DNA of 64,000 nucleotides from Marinobacter antarcticus (GTDB lineage: Bacteria; Pseudomonadota; Gammaproteobacteria; Pseudomonadales; Oleiphilaceae), in NCBI RefSeq assembly GCF_900142385.1, contig NZ_FRAQ01000001.1, positions 1,674,001 through 1,738,000 of the forward strand. The letters are read 5' to 3'. The position numbers and the translations under genes are program-made. The notes under the pieces were generated by a model that did not search any database, was not told where the DNA came from, and saw only the letters and a list, made by a program, of their open reading frames with translations. Below, in pieces: positions 18,157 through 30,147 of the stretch. The number at the start of each line of letters is the position of its first letter. The first letter of the stretch is position 1.

Positions 18157-19956
18157 ATGCCTGAGTACAAAGCGCCCCTGCGTGATATCAAATTCGTAAT
18201 GAACGAGCTGCTTGACAGCGAGGCCCACTACGCCAGTCTGGAAGGTGCTGAAGACGCAACTCCGGATATGGTTGATGCCATTATCCAGGAAGGTGCGAAG
18301 TTTGCTGAGCAGGTACTGTCCCCGCTGAATGCGGTCGGCGATAAGGAAGGCTGCACCTGGAGCGAAGACGGTGTGAAAACACCGACAGGCTTCAAGGAAG
18401 CTTACAACAAGTTTGTTGAAGGCGGTTGGCCATCACTGGCTGCCGACCCCAACTACGGTGGCCAGGGCCTTCCCGATTCGCTCGGTATCGTGATGAGCGA
18501 ACTGAACGGCACCGCCAACTGGTCGTGGGGCATGTACCCAGGCTTGAGCCATGGCGCGATCAACACGCTGGAAGCGCATGGTACCGAAGAACAGAAGCAG
18601 ACCTACCTCACCAAAATGATCAGCGGTGAGTGGACAGGTACCATGTGTCTGACCGAAGCCCACTGTGGCTCCGATCTGGGCACCCTGCGCACCAAGGCAG
18701 AGCCCAGCGCAGACGGCTCTTACAGTATTACCGGCACCAAGATTTTCATCTCGGCCGGTGAGCACGATATGACCGATAACATCGTTCATATCGTACTTGC
18801 GCGTCTTCCAGGTGCGCCGGAAGGTACCAAGGGTATTTCCCTGTTCATAGTGCCCAAGTGCGTGCCTGCTGAAGACGGCTCCGCCGGCGAGCGTAACGCG
18901 GTATCCTGCGGCTCTCTGGAGCACAAGATGGGTATCCACGGTAACGCTACGTGTGTGATGAACTTCGACGGTGCCAAAGGCTGGCTGATCGGGCCGGAGA
19001 ACAAGGGCCTGAACTGCATGTTTACCTTCATGAACGTAGCGCGTATCGGAACCGCCATTCAGGGCCTGGGCGCAGCAGAGCTTGGTTTCCAGGGGTCATT
19101 GGCCTATGCCAAGGACCGTCTGGCCATGCGTTCACTGAGCGGTGCCAAGAACCCAGAAGGCATTGCGGATCCGATCATCGTTCACCCGGACGTTCGTCGC
19201 ATGTTGCTGACTCAGAAAGCCGTCGCAGAAGGCGCCCGTGCACTGATTTATTTGACGGCGCAGAAAGCGGATATTCTTCAACGTGGTAAGTCAGAAGAAG
19301 AGCGCAAAGAAGCGGATGAGCTGCTGGGTTTCTTGACCCCGATTGTTAAAGCGTTCCTGACCGAGATGGGATACGAAGCAGCCAATCTGGGCATGCAGGT
19401 ATTTGGTGGGCACGGTTATATCTCCGAGTGGGGCATGGAGCAGAACGTGCGTGATGCTCGCATCGGCATGATCTACGAAGGTACAACCGGTATCCAGGCG
19501 CTGGATTTGCTTGGCCGTAAGGTGTTGATGACGCAAGGCGAGTCTCTGAAGGGCTTCACCAAGCAAGTGCATAAATTCTGCAAAGAGAACGCCGATAACG
19601 AGCAGATGAAGCAGTTTATCGAGCCGTTGGCAGAGCTCAACAAAGAGTGGGGCGACCTGACCATGAAAGTGGGCATGACCGCCATGAAGAACCGCGAGGA
19701 AGTCGGTGCCGCATCTGTGGACTATCTGATGTACTCGGGTTACGCGGTGTTTGCTTACCTGTGGGCTCGTATGGCTAAAATTGCTCAGGAGAAGCTGGCT
19801 GAAGGTACCACTGAAGAGCTGTTCTACAACGCCAAGTTGCAGACTGCACGCTTCTACTTTACCCGCATGCTGCCGCGCACCAAGACCCACGCAGTAACCA
19901 TGCTGGCTGGCGCGGATACTCTGCTGGATATGCCGGAAGAAGCCTTCGCACTCTGA
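18157..19956 (+). CDS. Acyl-CoA dehydrogenase, long (about 600-residue) type
   Basis: FAD enzyme catalysing the first step of fatty acid beta-oxidation. The start at 18157 (MPEYKAPLRDIKF) has a GAGGTG ribosome binding site 6 nt upstream and aligns with its paralogue at 20177; the longer frame to 18085 would swallow the UTR. In order: N-terminal helical domain, the FAD-binding segment around CLTEAHCGSDLGTLRT, C-terminal helical domain with catalytic glutamate E441 in MIYEGTTGIQALD, and an extra C-terminal domain of the PF12806 type to residue 599. Chain-length preference cannot be read from the sequence. A terminator follows. Confidence 0.92.
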   Translation: MPEYKAPLRDIKFVMNELLDSEAHYASLEGAEDATPDMVDAIIQEGAKFAEQVLSPLNAVGDKEGCTWSEDGVKTPTGFKEAYNKFVEGGWPSLAADPNYGGQGLPDSLGIVMSELNGTANWSWGMYPGLSHGAINTLEAHGTEEQKQTYLTKMISGEWTGTMCLTEAHCGSDLGTLRTKAEPSADGSYSITGTKIFISAGEHDMTDNIVHIVLARLPGAPEGTKGISLFIVPKCVPAEDGSAGERNAVSCGSLEHKMGIHGNATCVMNFDGAKGWLIGPENKGLNCMFTFMNVARIGTAIQGLGAAELGFQGSLAYAKDRLAMRSLSGAKNPEGIADPIIVHPDVRRMLLTQKAVAEGARALIYLTAQKADILQRGKSEEERKEADELLGFLTPIVKAFLTEMGYEAANLGMQVFGGHGYISEWGMEQNVRDARIGMIYEGTTGIQALDLLGRKVLMTQGESLKGFTKQVHKFCKENADNEQMKQFIEPLAELNKEWGDLTMKVGMTAMKNREEVGAASVDYLMYSGYAVFAYLWARMAKIAQEKLAEGTTEELFYNAKLQTARFYFTRMLPRTKTHAVTMLAGADTLLDMPEEAFAL

Positions 19957-19984
19957 TTTTGGAGAGCGTTGCAGGTTAACCGGT

Positions 19985-20019
19985 AAAAAAGCCCGCGCTC
20001 TCAGGAGCCGGGCTTTTTT
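19985..20019 (+). terminator. Intrinsic terminator after the first acyl-CoA dehydrogenase gene
   Basis: AAAAAAGCCCG pairs imperfectly with CCGGGCTTTTTT around a short internal loop, ending in six T residues. It separates the two dehydrogenase genes into different transcription units. Confidence 0.85.
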
Positions 20020-20176
20020 CATGAGTTACGGTCGGGTTTGAGTTAGAATATTTGCCCATAAAAGATAACAATCCCGGACACACGGGCCGAGCGGGTGGCC
20101 TGGCTTCGCGCTTGTTTGCCACCTGCACAGACAGACTATTCTGGAAATTGGACTGTTTTGAAACTGGAGAGTTTTG

Positions 20177-21973
20177 ATGAGTGATTATCAGGCACCTTTG
20201 CGTGACATGCGTTTTATACTGAACGAAGTTTTTGATGCGCCGGCACTTTGGGCATCACTGCCCAAAGTAGCCGAGAACGTGGATCCCGACACCGCCGATG
20301 CGATTCTTGAAGAAGCCGGTAAAATTACCAGCGGCGTATTGGCGCCCCTGAACCGCGAAGCAGACGAACAGGGCTGCAAGTGGAACGAAGGCGAAGTAAC
20401 CACGCCGGATGGCTTTAAAGAAGCGTATCAAACGATTGTAGAGGGCGGCTGGAATGGTCTTGGTGGCAATCCTGAATTTGGTGGCATGGGTATGCCCAAA
20501 ACGCTGGTCGCCCAATTTGAGGAAATGCTGCAGGGCGCCAACATGGCATTTGGCCTGGCTCCCATGCTGACCGCCGGTGCCTGCCTCTCATTGGATGCGC
20601 ACGGCAGCCAGGAGTTGAAGGAAAAGTACCTCCCCAACATGTATTCAGGTGTCTGGTCTGGCGCAATGGATCTTACAGAGCCGCATGCCGGGACCGATCT
20701 GGGCATTATCCGCACCAAAGCAGAGCCCAACGACGACGGCTCGTTCAATGTGACCGGCACCAAGATTTTTATCACTTGGGGTGAGCACGACATGGCGGAG
20801 AATATTATCCACCTGGTGCTGGCCAAGCTGCCGGGCGCGCCGAAAGGCCCCAAGGGTATTTCCCTGCTGCTGGTTCCCAAGTTCATGGTGAACGACGATG
20901 GCTCCCTGGGGGAGCGCAACAGCCTAAGCTGTGGTTCCATTGAGAAAAAGATGGGTATCAAAGGCTCAGCAACCTGTGTGATGAACTTTGACGGTGCCAA
21001 AGGCTGGCTCGTGGGTGAGGAGAACAAGGGGCTGAACGCCATGTTCACCATGATGAACTACGAACGTCTGGGTGTGGGTATCCAGGGTATCGGCGCTGCA
21101 GAAGCTTCCCTGCAGAGCGCAAGGGAATACGCCATGGATCGTATCCAGAGTCGCGCTCCGACTGGTGCGCAGCAGCCTGAAAAAGCGGCAGACCCGATTC
21201 TTGTGCATCCGGATGTGCGTCGTATGCTGCTGACCATGAAAGGCTACGTTGAAGGCGGTCGCGCTTTCTCAACCTACGTGGCGCAGTGGCTGGATATCTC
21301 AAAGTATGCGGATGCCGCTGAAGAGGATCGTCGCACGCACGCTGAAGGTATGGTTGCACTGTTGACGCCGGTTGCAAAAGCATTTTTGACAGATCGTGGT
21401 CTGGATGCCTGCATCATGGGCCAGCAAGTACTTGGTGGCCACGGGTTTATCCGTGAGTGGGGCCAGGAACAGCTGGTTCGGGACTGCCGCATTACCCAGA
21501 TCTACGAAGGCACTAACGGCATCCAGGCTCTGGACCTTATGGGTCGCAAGGTGGTTGCAAGCCAGGGCAAGCTGTATGAGCTGTTTGCTGAAGATGTGGC
21601 CAGCTTTATCGAGGAAAACAGCGGTGAAGAGAGCCTGCGTCCATATCTGGAGCCGCTTGCGGCGGCACTTGAACGTTTGTCGGATGTTACCGAACACGTT
21701 ATTACCCAGGCTTCTGACAACCCCAATGCCATTGGCGCAGCCTCAGTAGACTACCTGGACCTGTTCGGGCTGACGGCGCTGGGCTACATGTGGGCACGCA
21801 TTGTGAAGGCAGCGGCACCCAAAGCTGGCGATGATACGTCCGGCTTCTACAGCGGCAAGTTGAAAACCGCACGCTTCTACTACGATCGCCTGTTGCCGAA
21901 AACGGTTTCCCTTGCGGAAGGTATCCGAAGCGGCAGTGACTCTATGATGGCGCTTACCGCCGAGGAATTCTGA
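20177..21973 (+). CDS. Acyl-CoA dehydrogenase, second paralogue
   Basis: Same architecture as the gene at 18157 and clearly paralogous (MSDYQAPLRDMRFILNE against MPEYKAPLRDIKFVMNE). The FAD-contact region is DLTEPHAGTDLG and the catalytic glutamate is E444 in QIYEGTNGIQALD. The C-terminal PF12806-type domain is present; total 598 residues. The ATG at 20177 directly follows a TTG at 20174 and has a CTGGAG ribosome binding site. I see no full PsrA-like site upstream, only GTTTTGAAAC at about 20155-20164. Own terminator downstream. Confidence 0.92.
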   Translation: MSDYQAPLRDMRFILNEVFDAPALWASLPKVAENVDPDTADAILEEAGKITSGVLAPLNREADEQGCKWNEGEVTTPDGFKEAYQTIVEGGWNGLGGNPEFGGMGMPKTLVAQFEEMLQGANMAFGLAPMLTAGACLSLDAHGSQELKEKYLPNMYSGVWSGAMDLTEPHAGTDLGIIRTKAEPNDDGSFNVTGTKIFITWGEHDMAENIIHLVLAKLPGAPKGPKGISLLLVPKFMVNDDGSLGERNSLSCGSIEKKMGIKGSATCVMNFDGAKGWLVGEENKGLNAMFTMMNYERLGVGIQGIGAAEASLQSAREYAMDRIQSRAPTGAQQPEKAADPILVHPDVRRMLLTMKGYVEGGRAFSTYVAQWLDISKYADAAEEDRRTHAEGMVALLTPVAKAFLTDRGLDACIMGQQVLGGHGFIREWGQEQLVRDCRITQIYEGTNGIQALDLMGRKVVASQGKLYELFAEDVASFIEENSGEESLRPYLEPLAAALERLSDVTEHVITQASDNPNAIGAASVDYLDLFGLTALGYMWARIVKAAAPKAGDDTSGFYSGKLKTARFYYDRLLPKTVSLAEGIRSGSDSMMALTAEEF

Positions 21974-21989
21974 TTCCTCCCTGGAAGTG

Positions 21990-22021
21990 AAAAAAAGCAG
22001 GCCCTCGGGCCTGCTTTTTTT
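21990..22021 (+). terminator. Intrinsic terminator after the second acyl-CoA dehydrogenase gene
   Basis: AAAAAAGCAGGCCC pairs with GGGCCTGCTTTTTT with a tiny loop and a T run that also reads as an A run on the other strand, so it may also stop transcripts coming from the minus-strand gene at 22069-22212. Confidence 0.85.
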
Positions 22022-22068
22022 ATGTTGTTTCAGTCAGCGCTAGAGGCGCTCAAGACGCGTCGGGTCGG

Positions 22069-22212
22069 TTATATAGGGGTTCTCATTACCTTGAATCTCC
22101 GCCACTCTTTTATGACGGTTTTGGGGTCACTGAAACGAGTGTTCTGGCCGATAACAAACGTTGCGGTCAGCAGGATAACCAGAGCGGTCGGGATGAGGAA
22201 CAACTTTTTCAT
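22069..22212 (-). CDS. Possible small single-pass membrane protein (47 residues)
   Basis: Frame starting MKKLFLIPTALVILLTATF, with a positively charged start and a hydrophobic stretch (residues 4-21), then a basic C-terminal part (IKEWRRFKVMRTPI). It looks like a membrane-anchored micro-protein or uncleaved signal anchor. The frame is open further upstream to 22329, but that part has no typical features. The ribosome binding site is poor (GAGAGG about 12 nt away). I recognise no family. Confidence 0.4.
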   Translation of the reverse strand: MKKLFLIPTALVILLTATFVIGQNTRFSDPKTVIKEWRRFKVMRTPI

Positions 22213-22269
22213 AGGCCATTTATACCTCTCAGTGTCTGTAAGCGCCTTGGCGAAACGCGCCTTATTAGT

Positions 22270-22371
22270 CGCGCAGCGCGACTCGGGCGAATTCGTCAAA
22301 AAAATTGTGACGCTCAGTTCACTTACCACAGAGGATTATGGCATAGGGACTCCGTTGCGAGAGCCCCTATG
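22270..22371. repeat. Two palindromes in the gap between two small minus-strand genes
   Basis: GTCGCGCAGCGCGAC (22270-22284) is a perfect 15-nt palindrome. CATAGGG at 22342-22348 pairs with CCCTATG at 22365-22371, with an inner CTC/GAG pairing. A third short palindrome, CTGTTAACAG, lies just beyond (about 22390-22399). They could be operators, or an mRNA 3' structure of the coiled-coil gene upstream on the minus strand. No T run follows on that strand, so it is not a classic terminator. Confidence 0.35.
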
Positions 22372-22409
22372 GTAAATATTTGTAGCATTCTGTTAACAGA
22401 TTAACGCTT

Positions 22410-22673
22410 TCACTTTATTTTATCGCGAATGCTCTGGTAACCCGTCTTCAGATCTTCTCCGAGTTTCTTTACTGTCTGTCGTGCTTCCTGGGATGCATCG
22501 CTCGCATCATCCACTACCTGATCAAAGCGAGTTCTGAACTTGCCCCATTCCTGATCGAGGTCATCAAACTCATCTTTTACGTCCTGACGAGCCAGGTGAA
22601 GTTGCACTCGAGCTTCATCACGATACTGTTTGATTTTATCCGAGAGAGTTTTGAGCTCTTCTTGAAGACCCAT
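22410..22673 (-). CDS. Small acidic coiled-coil protein of unknown function
   Basis: An 87-residue protein, almost all charged and helical (MGLQEELKTLSDKIKQYRDE at the start, many Asp, Glu, Lys and Gln, no Cys and one Trp). Heptad-like spacing suggests a coiled coil along the whole length. AGAGG eight bases before the ATG at 22673 supports this start over the GTG at 22682. It resembles small stress-associated coiled-coil proteins in general form, but I cannot name a family with confidence. It stands alone upstream of the small membrane protein frame and downstream of holA on the same strand. Confidence 0.65.
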   Translation of the reverse strand: MGLQEELKTLSDKIKQYRDEARVQLHLARQDVKDEFDDLDQEWGKFRTRFDQVVDDASDASQEARQTVKKLGEDLKTGYQSIRDKIK

Positions 22674-22783
22674 ATCAAGCACCTCTTTGAGTTAATGATG
22701 CTCTTACCATGCAACTAATCGTGAAAAACTGTCAAGTGGCTGGGGTGCAGAAAGGGGCCTATATGGAGCGTGTTTGATCCAGA

Positions 22784-23791
22784 TCAGGATCTGGCAGCAA
22801 GCAGTGCCGACATATCCCTCAGGTAATGCCAAGGGGAAAGCTCGTCAAAGCCTTTTGCAGCGCGATCAACCTGGCTGCAAAGTTTTACGGCTTCGTGCAG
22901 TTGCATTGGGTCCAGTCGTCGGGCCGCCTGTTCCAACGCCCGTGCTCGTTGTGGCTGGAAGACGCCGCGTTTTTTAAAAAATGCGGATGGGTTCTCGGTT
23001 CTGTTCTCACCGGTCTTCAGTTCAAGTAACAGGTTGAGATCACGGCTCAATACCGTCAGAAGGCCAAGAGGGTTTTCACCTTCCTGCTGCAGCACGCCAA
23101 TCATCTTGCCAGCGTGGGGCGCACGGCCGGAAAGCAGTTCAGTGACCAGTTCGAAACCGTTGAAACGGGAGCTATCCTGCACCGCCTGCTCAACAGTTTC
23201 TTCGTCAATAGTATTGCCGTTGGTCAGCAGCGCCAAGCGGTCTAGTTCCTGACTGGCTGCCAAAAGGTTGCCCTCAAGCCTTTCTGCGAGCATTGCCAGA
23301 GCCCCACGGGTCAGGCTCAGCCCGCGGTTTCCTGCGCGTTGCTGAAGCCAGCCCTGAAATTTATCCGCGTCCACCGGCCATACCGGCACGTGGACGCCTT
23401 TGGATTGTAGTTCCTTGTACCATTTGCGCCGGGTTTCTGCAGCGTCCAAGCGGGAGCTAATCAACAGGACAATTATATCTTCAGGAGGTTGAGCAAGGAC
23501 CCGCTCCAGAACAGCGCGGCCATCTCCCAGCTTTCCCGTGGGCAGGCGAATCTCGATTCGGCGCCGTTCAGCAAACAGAGACATGGCATTGAATTCATCG
23601 GCAACCATATTCCAGTCAAGTTGCTGATCGGCATGAAAGGTCAGGCGATCGTGGAAGCCTGCTTCTTTGGCAGCGCTGCGTATCTGGTCGCAGCACTCCT
23701 GTACCAACAGGGGCTCATCCCCGGAAACCAGGTAGACCGGCGCGAGGCCTTTGCGGAGTAGCTGTGACAGCTGGCCCGGATTCGTCTTCAT
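22784..23791 (-). CDS. holA: DNA polymerase III subunit delta HolA
   Basis: Delta subunit of the clamp loader; it opens the beta clamp. The 335-residue sequence has the expected start (MKTNPGQLSQLLRKGLAPVY), the degenerate P-loop region LVSGDEPLLVQE and the C-terminal helical collar domain. Its first 4 nt overlap the lptE stop (ATGA), the usual arrangement in leuS-lptE-holA operons, so translation is coupled. Confidence 0.95.
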   Translation of the reverse strand: MKTNPGQLSQLLRKGLAPVYLVSGDEPLLVQECCDQIRSAAKEAGFHDRLTFHADQQLDWNMVADEFNAMSLFAERRRIEIRLPTGKLGDGRAVLERVLAQPPEDIIVLLISSRLDAAETRRKWYKELQSKGVHVPVWPVDADKFQGWLQQRAGNRGLSLTRGALAMLAERLEGNLLAASQELDRLALLTNGNTIDEETVEQAVQDSSRFNGFELVTELLSGRAPHAGKMIGVLQQEGENPLGLLTVLSRDLNLLLELKTGENRTENPSAFFKKRGVFQPQRARALEQAARRLDPMQLHEAVKLCSQVDRAAKGFDELSPWHYLRDMSALLAARS

Positions 23792-24384
23792 GGTTTGGCA
23801 GGGTGCTTGTCGGTCGTGTCGGCCGGGGCGCTGGATTTTTCGTGGTTGTCCCGGACTTCCTGCAACCGTTCCGGAGTAATAGGTGCCAGGCGGAAGATAA
23901 TCTGCTGTGCCAGGCGGTCGCTCAGCTGCTGCTGGAGGCTCTCTTCCTCGCGCTGTTTGGCAAGCACGTTGGTCTCGTCGTATCTGTAGCTCTCAGTGGT
24001 TGTGAGGCGTGTGCTGGCGATAACCGGAACTCCGTCGGCGCTGATCAGCTCAAGATTAATCGAGTGCCTGAGCGTATATTCGGCAGCCGCAGCCTGAACG
24101 GTAATTGCGGAGGCACGGCGATCCTGTTCAAAACCACGGAGCCTGAGGCGATAGTTGGCGTCTTCACCCGAAACAAGCTGAACACCTCCAAGCTCAAGCT
24201 GCTCGCGAACTGACAGGCAAAGAGACGCGGGTACAGGAGGCTGGCAATCCAGTTCCAGAGGCTCCAGGGCAGAGGAAACCGGTGGTACACCCCGCAACTG
24301 AAAACCACAGGCCCCCAGGCTGATCGCCATCATACTAACGGTGATCAGTCGGGTTGTGTTTCCGTGCAGGGTGCGCAGCCGCAT
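23788..24384 (-). CDS. lptE: LPS-assembly lipoprotein LptE
   Basis: Outer-membrane lipoprotein that plugs the LptD barrel and helps insert lipopolysaccharide. N-terminal lipoprotein signal with lipobox LGAC (cysteine about residue 26) followed by GFQLRG, typical of LptE. The protein is 198 residues with a polar, Pro/Ala-containing tail. The ATG lies 1 nt after the leuS stop and the gene end overlaps holA by 4 nt, so all three are one operon. LptA and LptB of the same pathway are at the far end of this window. Confidence 0.94.
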   Translation of the reverse strand: MRLRTLHGNTTRLITVSMMAISLGACGFQLRGVPPVSSALEPLELDCQPPVPASLCLSVREQLELGGVQLVSGEDANYRLRLRGFEQDRRASAITVQAAAAEYTLRHSINLELISADGVPVIASTRLTTTESYRYDETNVLAKQREEESLQQQLSDRLAQQIIFRLAPITPERLQEVRDNHEKSSAPADTTDKHPAKP

Positions 24385-24385
24385 A

Positions 24386-26998
<2,613 letters not shown>

Positions 26999-27127
26999 TC
27001 AAAGTGATGTGCGGAGGGGCCGGACATTCTAACGCACACAAGTCGTAACAGGTAGTCTCCCACATGCTTGTCCGGCTGCAGATGATGGCCCACAATGAAG
27101 CAACGGCATTCATAAAAGGAAAATGCG

Positions 27128-27676
27128 ATGACGGATCCGGAAAGAAACCATCTCTCAGGTCAGGCCCTTGAGGCCTATGACCGCATGCTCGAGCAGGTTC
27201 AGCAACGGCTACGCACAATACAGGAAACGACGCTGGAAACTCTGGAAGAAGAGGTTGATAAGGCGATAGAGGCTGAACAGGAACTGGAGGAAATGACCAG
27301 GGACGAAATCAGCCTCCTTGGAACCTACCTTCAGAGAGATCTGGAACATCTGATCCACTTTGTGGATGAAACCGGTGAAGGCCTCGCAGAGTGGTTGCAG
27401 CTCGACCTGTCGTTACTGGAGCACCGGCTGAGCGAACGCTTGCTGTCGGTTGCTGACCAGACTCTGGTGGACACCTTGGCACTGCGGCAAAAACTCGAAA
27501 GCCATGGTGCCGGGCAGTACATCGCCGGTGAGGTTGCCACGGCCGGTATGTTCCAGTGCCTGAACTGCGAGCACATGCTGTGTCTCACCTCTACCAGCCA
27601 CCTGAAACCCTGCGAAGCCTGTGGTTCGCAATACTACAAGCGCGTAACCAGCCGCTGGCCAAAAAAAGAAAGCTGA
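27128..27676 (+). CDS. ybeL: Zinc-ribbon-containing protein, DUF1451/YbeL family
   Basis: The protein is 182 residues. The N-terminal two thirds are acidic and helical (many Glu, Leu, Asp), probably a coiled coil. The C-terminal zinc ribbon has CLNC and, about 20 residues later, CEAC. This is the YbeL architecture; in E. coli ybeL also lies near leuS. Function unknown. A purine-rich AAAAGGAAAA precedes the ATG. Convergent with lnt, with a minus-strand terminator in between. Confidence 0.85.
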   Translation: MTDPERNHLSGQALEAYDRMLEQVQQRLRTIQETTLETLEEEVDKAIEAEQELEEMTRDEISLLGTYLQRDLEHLIHFVDETGEGLAEWLQLDLSLLEHRLSERLLSVADQTLVDTLALRQKLESHGAGQYIAGEVATAGMFQCLNCEHMLCLTSTSHLKPCEACGSQYYKRVTSRWPKKES

Positions 27677-27686
27677 TGCTGGTCTG

Positions 27687-27710
27687 AGAAAAAGGGAGCT
27701 GGCGCCTCCC
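27687..27710 (-). terminator. Terminator of the lnt-side transcript
   Basis: On the minus strand AGGGAG and CTCCCT form a 6-bp stem around a GC-rich loop, followed by TTTTT. It lies about 50 nt beyond the lnt stop and ends the miaB/phoH-ybeY-corC-lnt unit. Confidence 0.65.
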
Positions 27711-27758
27711 TCTCGAGTTTGGGCGGCCGTGGCTGCTGGCACGAAAGCTCAAACAGAA

Positions 27759-29309
27759 TCAGCTTTCAGGAATAACCCGCTCGCGAACAAAGACAATCAG
27801 GATCAACGCCAACGTCAGTACCGGCCAGGAAGCCGTCACCATATAAGGCGTGCTGCCACTCGCCGTGAAGACTTCGCCTGTCAGCACCTCCCGCTCAAAC
27901 TGCGGAATATGCGCCGTGATCTGCCCCTTATTATCAATGATCGCCGTCACCCCATTGTTCGTGCCGCGAATCATATAACGCCCGGTTTCCAACGCCCGCA
28001 TGCGGGCAATCTGCAAGTGCTGCAACGGCCCCACCGAATCACCGAACCAGCCATCGTTGCTGATTGTCAGCAGCAAATCCGTATTCACCGCATTGCGCGC
28101 AAGAAAATCCGGATAGGCAACCTCATAACAGATAAACGGCATCACCCGGGCACCATTGGCCTGCAACGGCGCCTGGTTTTCCGGGCCACGGGTAAAGCTC
28201 GACATGGGCAAATCAAAAAAGCCGATCAGCCCCCGCAGGATACCCTCAAGAGGAACGTACTCCCCAAAAGGCACCAGCTTCTGCTTATGATAAATTCCTT
28301 CGCCGTTGCCAATGGCCATAATGCTGTTGTGATAGGTAAAGCCCCCGGCCCGCTCGCTGAAGCCGTACCAGGGAATACCGGTGATCAGAGTACTCTCTTC
28401 ACCGAGGTTCTCTTCGATGTGATCAATGATTTTCCCCGCCTGATCCTGGGGGATGGGGATAGCCGTCTCAGGCCAGAGAATCAGATCGGTATCCCAATAT
28501 GATTCCGTCATGCCCAGATAAGCCACAATCTGATCTTTCAGAAACTCCGGGTCCCACTTGATCTGCTGGGGGATATTGCCCTGCATTGCCGCCACCGAAA
28601 TGGGCTCTGCGTTGATGTCTGTCCAGTCAACCCGGTTCAGAGCCGGAGCCGCGAGCCAGGGTGTCAGTGCCGCAACCGCCACAATGCCGGCGCTGATATG
28701 GTGCCGCCGGGCAATAAGCCAGGTTGTCGCAAAGATTGCGGCGCTGCTGGCAGCTATCCAGAAGGTTAGGCCATGAACGCCAACCACCGGTGCCAACCCT
28801 GCCAATGGGCCGTCCGTATGAGCTGTGCCCAGATAAAGCCAGGGGAAACCGGTAAGTAGCCAGCCGCGGAGCCAGTCCCCGAGAATCCAGATGGCTGGGA
28901 ATAGAATGAGCCTCCGTACGGCGCTGTCTTTCGCCAGCTTGCCCCAGAACCAGAATGCCAGGGCAGGGAACAGAGCAAGCCCTGCCGCAAAAGCAACAGT
29001 AAGCAACACTGCAACCGGGATAGGCGTGTTTCCATACTCACTGATGCTGATATAGACCCAGCTGGCCCCTGAGCCAAACAGGCCCAGACCGGTCAGCCAG
29101 CCCGCGGCAAACAGTTTCTTTGCCGGCAGAGGAATGGTAACCAGCAAAGTGAGTAGCAAGGAAACCGGGCCAAGCCACCAGAGGTGGAACGGCGAAAAGG
29201 TCAGGGTTTGCAGAGCACCGGCAACCACGAGGGTTGCCATACTTAACCAGCGATTGGGAAATAACGAACGGGTTGGGGCAATCGGGGGTGTTGAATCGTC
29301 AAGGCTCAC
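27759..29309 (-). CDS. lnt: Apolipoprotein N-acyltransferase Lnt
   Basis: Adds the third acyl chain to the N-terminal cysteine of lipoproteins in the inner membrane. Several membrane helices fill residues about 20-215. The periplasmic nitrilase-type domain has the catalytic triad: Glu in WPETAIPI, Lys in KQKLVPFGEYVPL and Cys in PFICYEVAYPD. A last membrane helix is near the C terminus. The protein is 516 residues with a GTG start, and overlaps the corC stop by 11 nt, so the genes are translationally coupled. Confidence 0.95.
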   Translation of the reverse strand: MSLDDSTPPIAPTRSLFPNRWLSMATLVVAGALQTLTFSPFHLWWLGPVSLLLTLLVTIPLPAKKLFAAGWLTGLGLFGSGASWVYISISEYGNTPIPVAVLLTVAFAAGLALFPALAFWFWGKLAKDSAVRRLILFPAIWILGDWLRGWLLTGFPWLYLGTAHTDGPLAGLAPVVGVHGLTFWIAASSAAIFATTWLIARRHHISAGIVAVAALTPWLAAPALNRVDWTDINAEPISVAAMQGNIPQQIKWDPEFLKDQIVAYLGMTESYWDTDLILWPETAIPIPQDQAGKIIDHIEENLGEESTLITGIPWYGFSERAGGFTYHNSIMAIGNGEGIYHKQKLVPFGEYVPLEGILRGLIGFFDLPMSSFTRGPENQAPLQANGARVMPFICYEVAYPDFLARNAVNTDLLLTISNDGWFGDSVGPLQHLQIARMRALETGRYMIRGTNNGVTAIIDNKGQITAHIPQFEREVLTGEVFTASGSTPYMVTASWPVLTLALILIVFVRERVIPES

Positions 29310-30147
29310 TGCGGGTTACCTGTAACAGACGGATGACACGGTTATCGGCATTAGCAATGGTAAAGCGCAAACCACCGAATTCAACCGTTTCACCGCGTCT
29401 GGGCAGGTGTCCGAATTCCTTGAGTACTACGCCGCCAATGGTGTCGAACTCTTCCTCATCCAGCCCCGTATTGAAGAACTCGTTGAAGTCGTCAACCGGC
29501 GTCACAGCTTTCACGGCGTAAGAGCCATTGCCGCGGACCTTGATGTGGGTTTCTTCGTCGAAATCGTGCTCATCCTCGATCTCGCCGACGATCTGCTCGA
29601 GCACGTCTTCAATGGTCACCAGACCCGCCGTTCCGCCGTACTCATCCACGACGATTGCCATGTGATTGCGGTTTTCCTTGAACTGCTTGAGTAGCTGATT
29701 CAGGCGTTTGCTCTCGGGAACAAACGTTGGAGGGCGTAGAATCTCGCGGACATGAGACCAGTCCATGTCGTTGTTCAGGGCCAGAGGCAAAAGGTCTTTG
29801 GCGAGAAGAACGCCGATGACATCATCCTGGCTGTCGCCAATGACAGGGAACCGGCTATGGGCAGACGAGATGACTTCATCCAGAAATTCTTTCGGGTCCT
29901 GGGAGGCTCGAACGGTGACCATCTGGGAGCGGGGGATCATGATTTCATCCACACGCATATCCACCACCTGCATCGCGCCTTCGATGATGCTCATGGCATC
30001 GACATCGATGATGGCCTGGGATTCGGCGCTCCGCAGTAGTTCCAGCACATCTTCGATGGATTCTGGCCCGCTGGAGAAGGCATGTGAGATACGTTCCAGC
30101 CAGGACTTGTTGGAGCCCTGACTGCGACTCGACTGATCGTCGCTCAT
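29299..30147 (-). CDS. corC: CorC/HlyC family CBS-domain protein
   Basis: Cytosolic protein linked to magnesium and cobalt efflux. Two CBS domains (about residues 65-185; [14 protein letters not shown] begins the first) precede the CorC/HlyC C-terminal domain with [15 protein letters not shown]. There is no membrane-spanning domain, as in E. coli YbeX. Length 282. It overlaps ybeY by 4 nt (ATGA) and lnt by 11 nt. In E. coli ybeX also sits between ybeY and lnt. Confidence 0.93.
   Translation of the reverse strand: MSDDQSSRSQGSNKSWLERISHAFSSGPESIEDVLELLRSAESQAIIDVDAMSIIEGAMQVVDMRVDEIMIPRSQMVTVRASQDPKEFLDEVISSAHSRFPVIGDSQDDVIGVLLAKDLLPLALNNDMDWSHVREILRPPTFVPESKRLNQLLKQFKENRNHMAIVVDEYGGTAGLVTIEDVLEQIVGEIEDEHDFDEETHIKVRGNGSYAVKAVTPVDDFNEFFNTGLDEEEFDTIGGVVLKEFGHLPRRGETVEFGGLRFTIANADNRVIRLLQVTRSEP

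Noticed and set aside
18157..21973. Tandem paralogous acyl-CoA dehydrogenases as a recent duplication
   Set aside because: The two proteins differ at many positions throughout and have separate terminators and promoters, so the duplication is old; a similar tandem occurs in Pseudomonas as I recall.
27729..28502. A 257-codon + strand frame across the 3' half of lnt
   Set aside because: Antisense to the catalytic part of lnt and with no recognisable domain.
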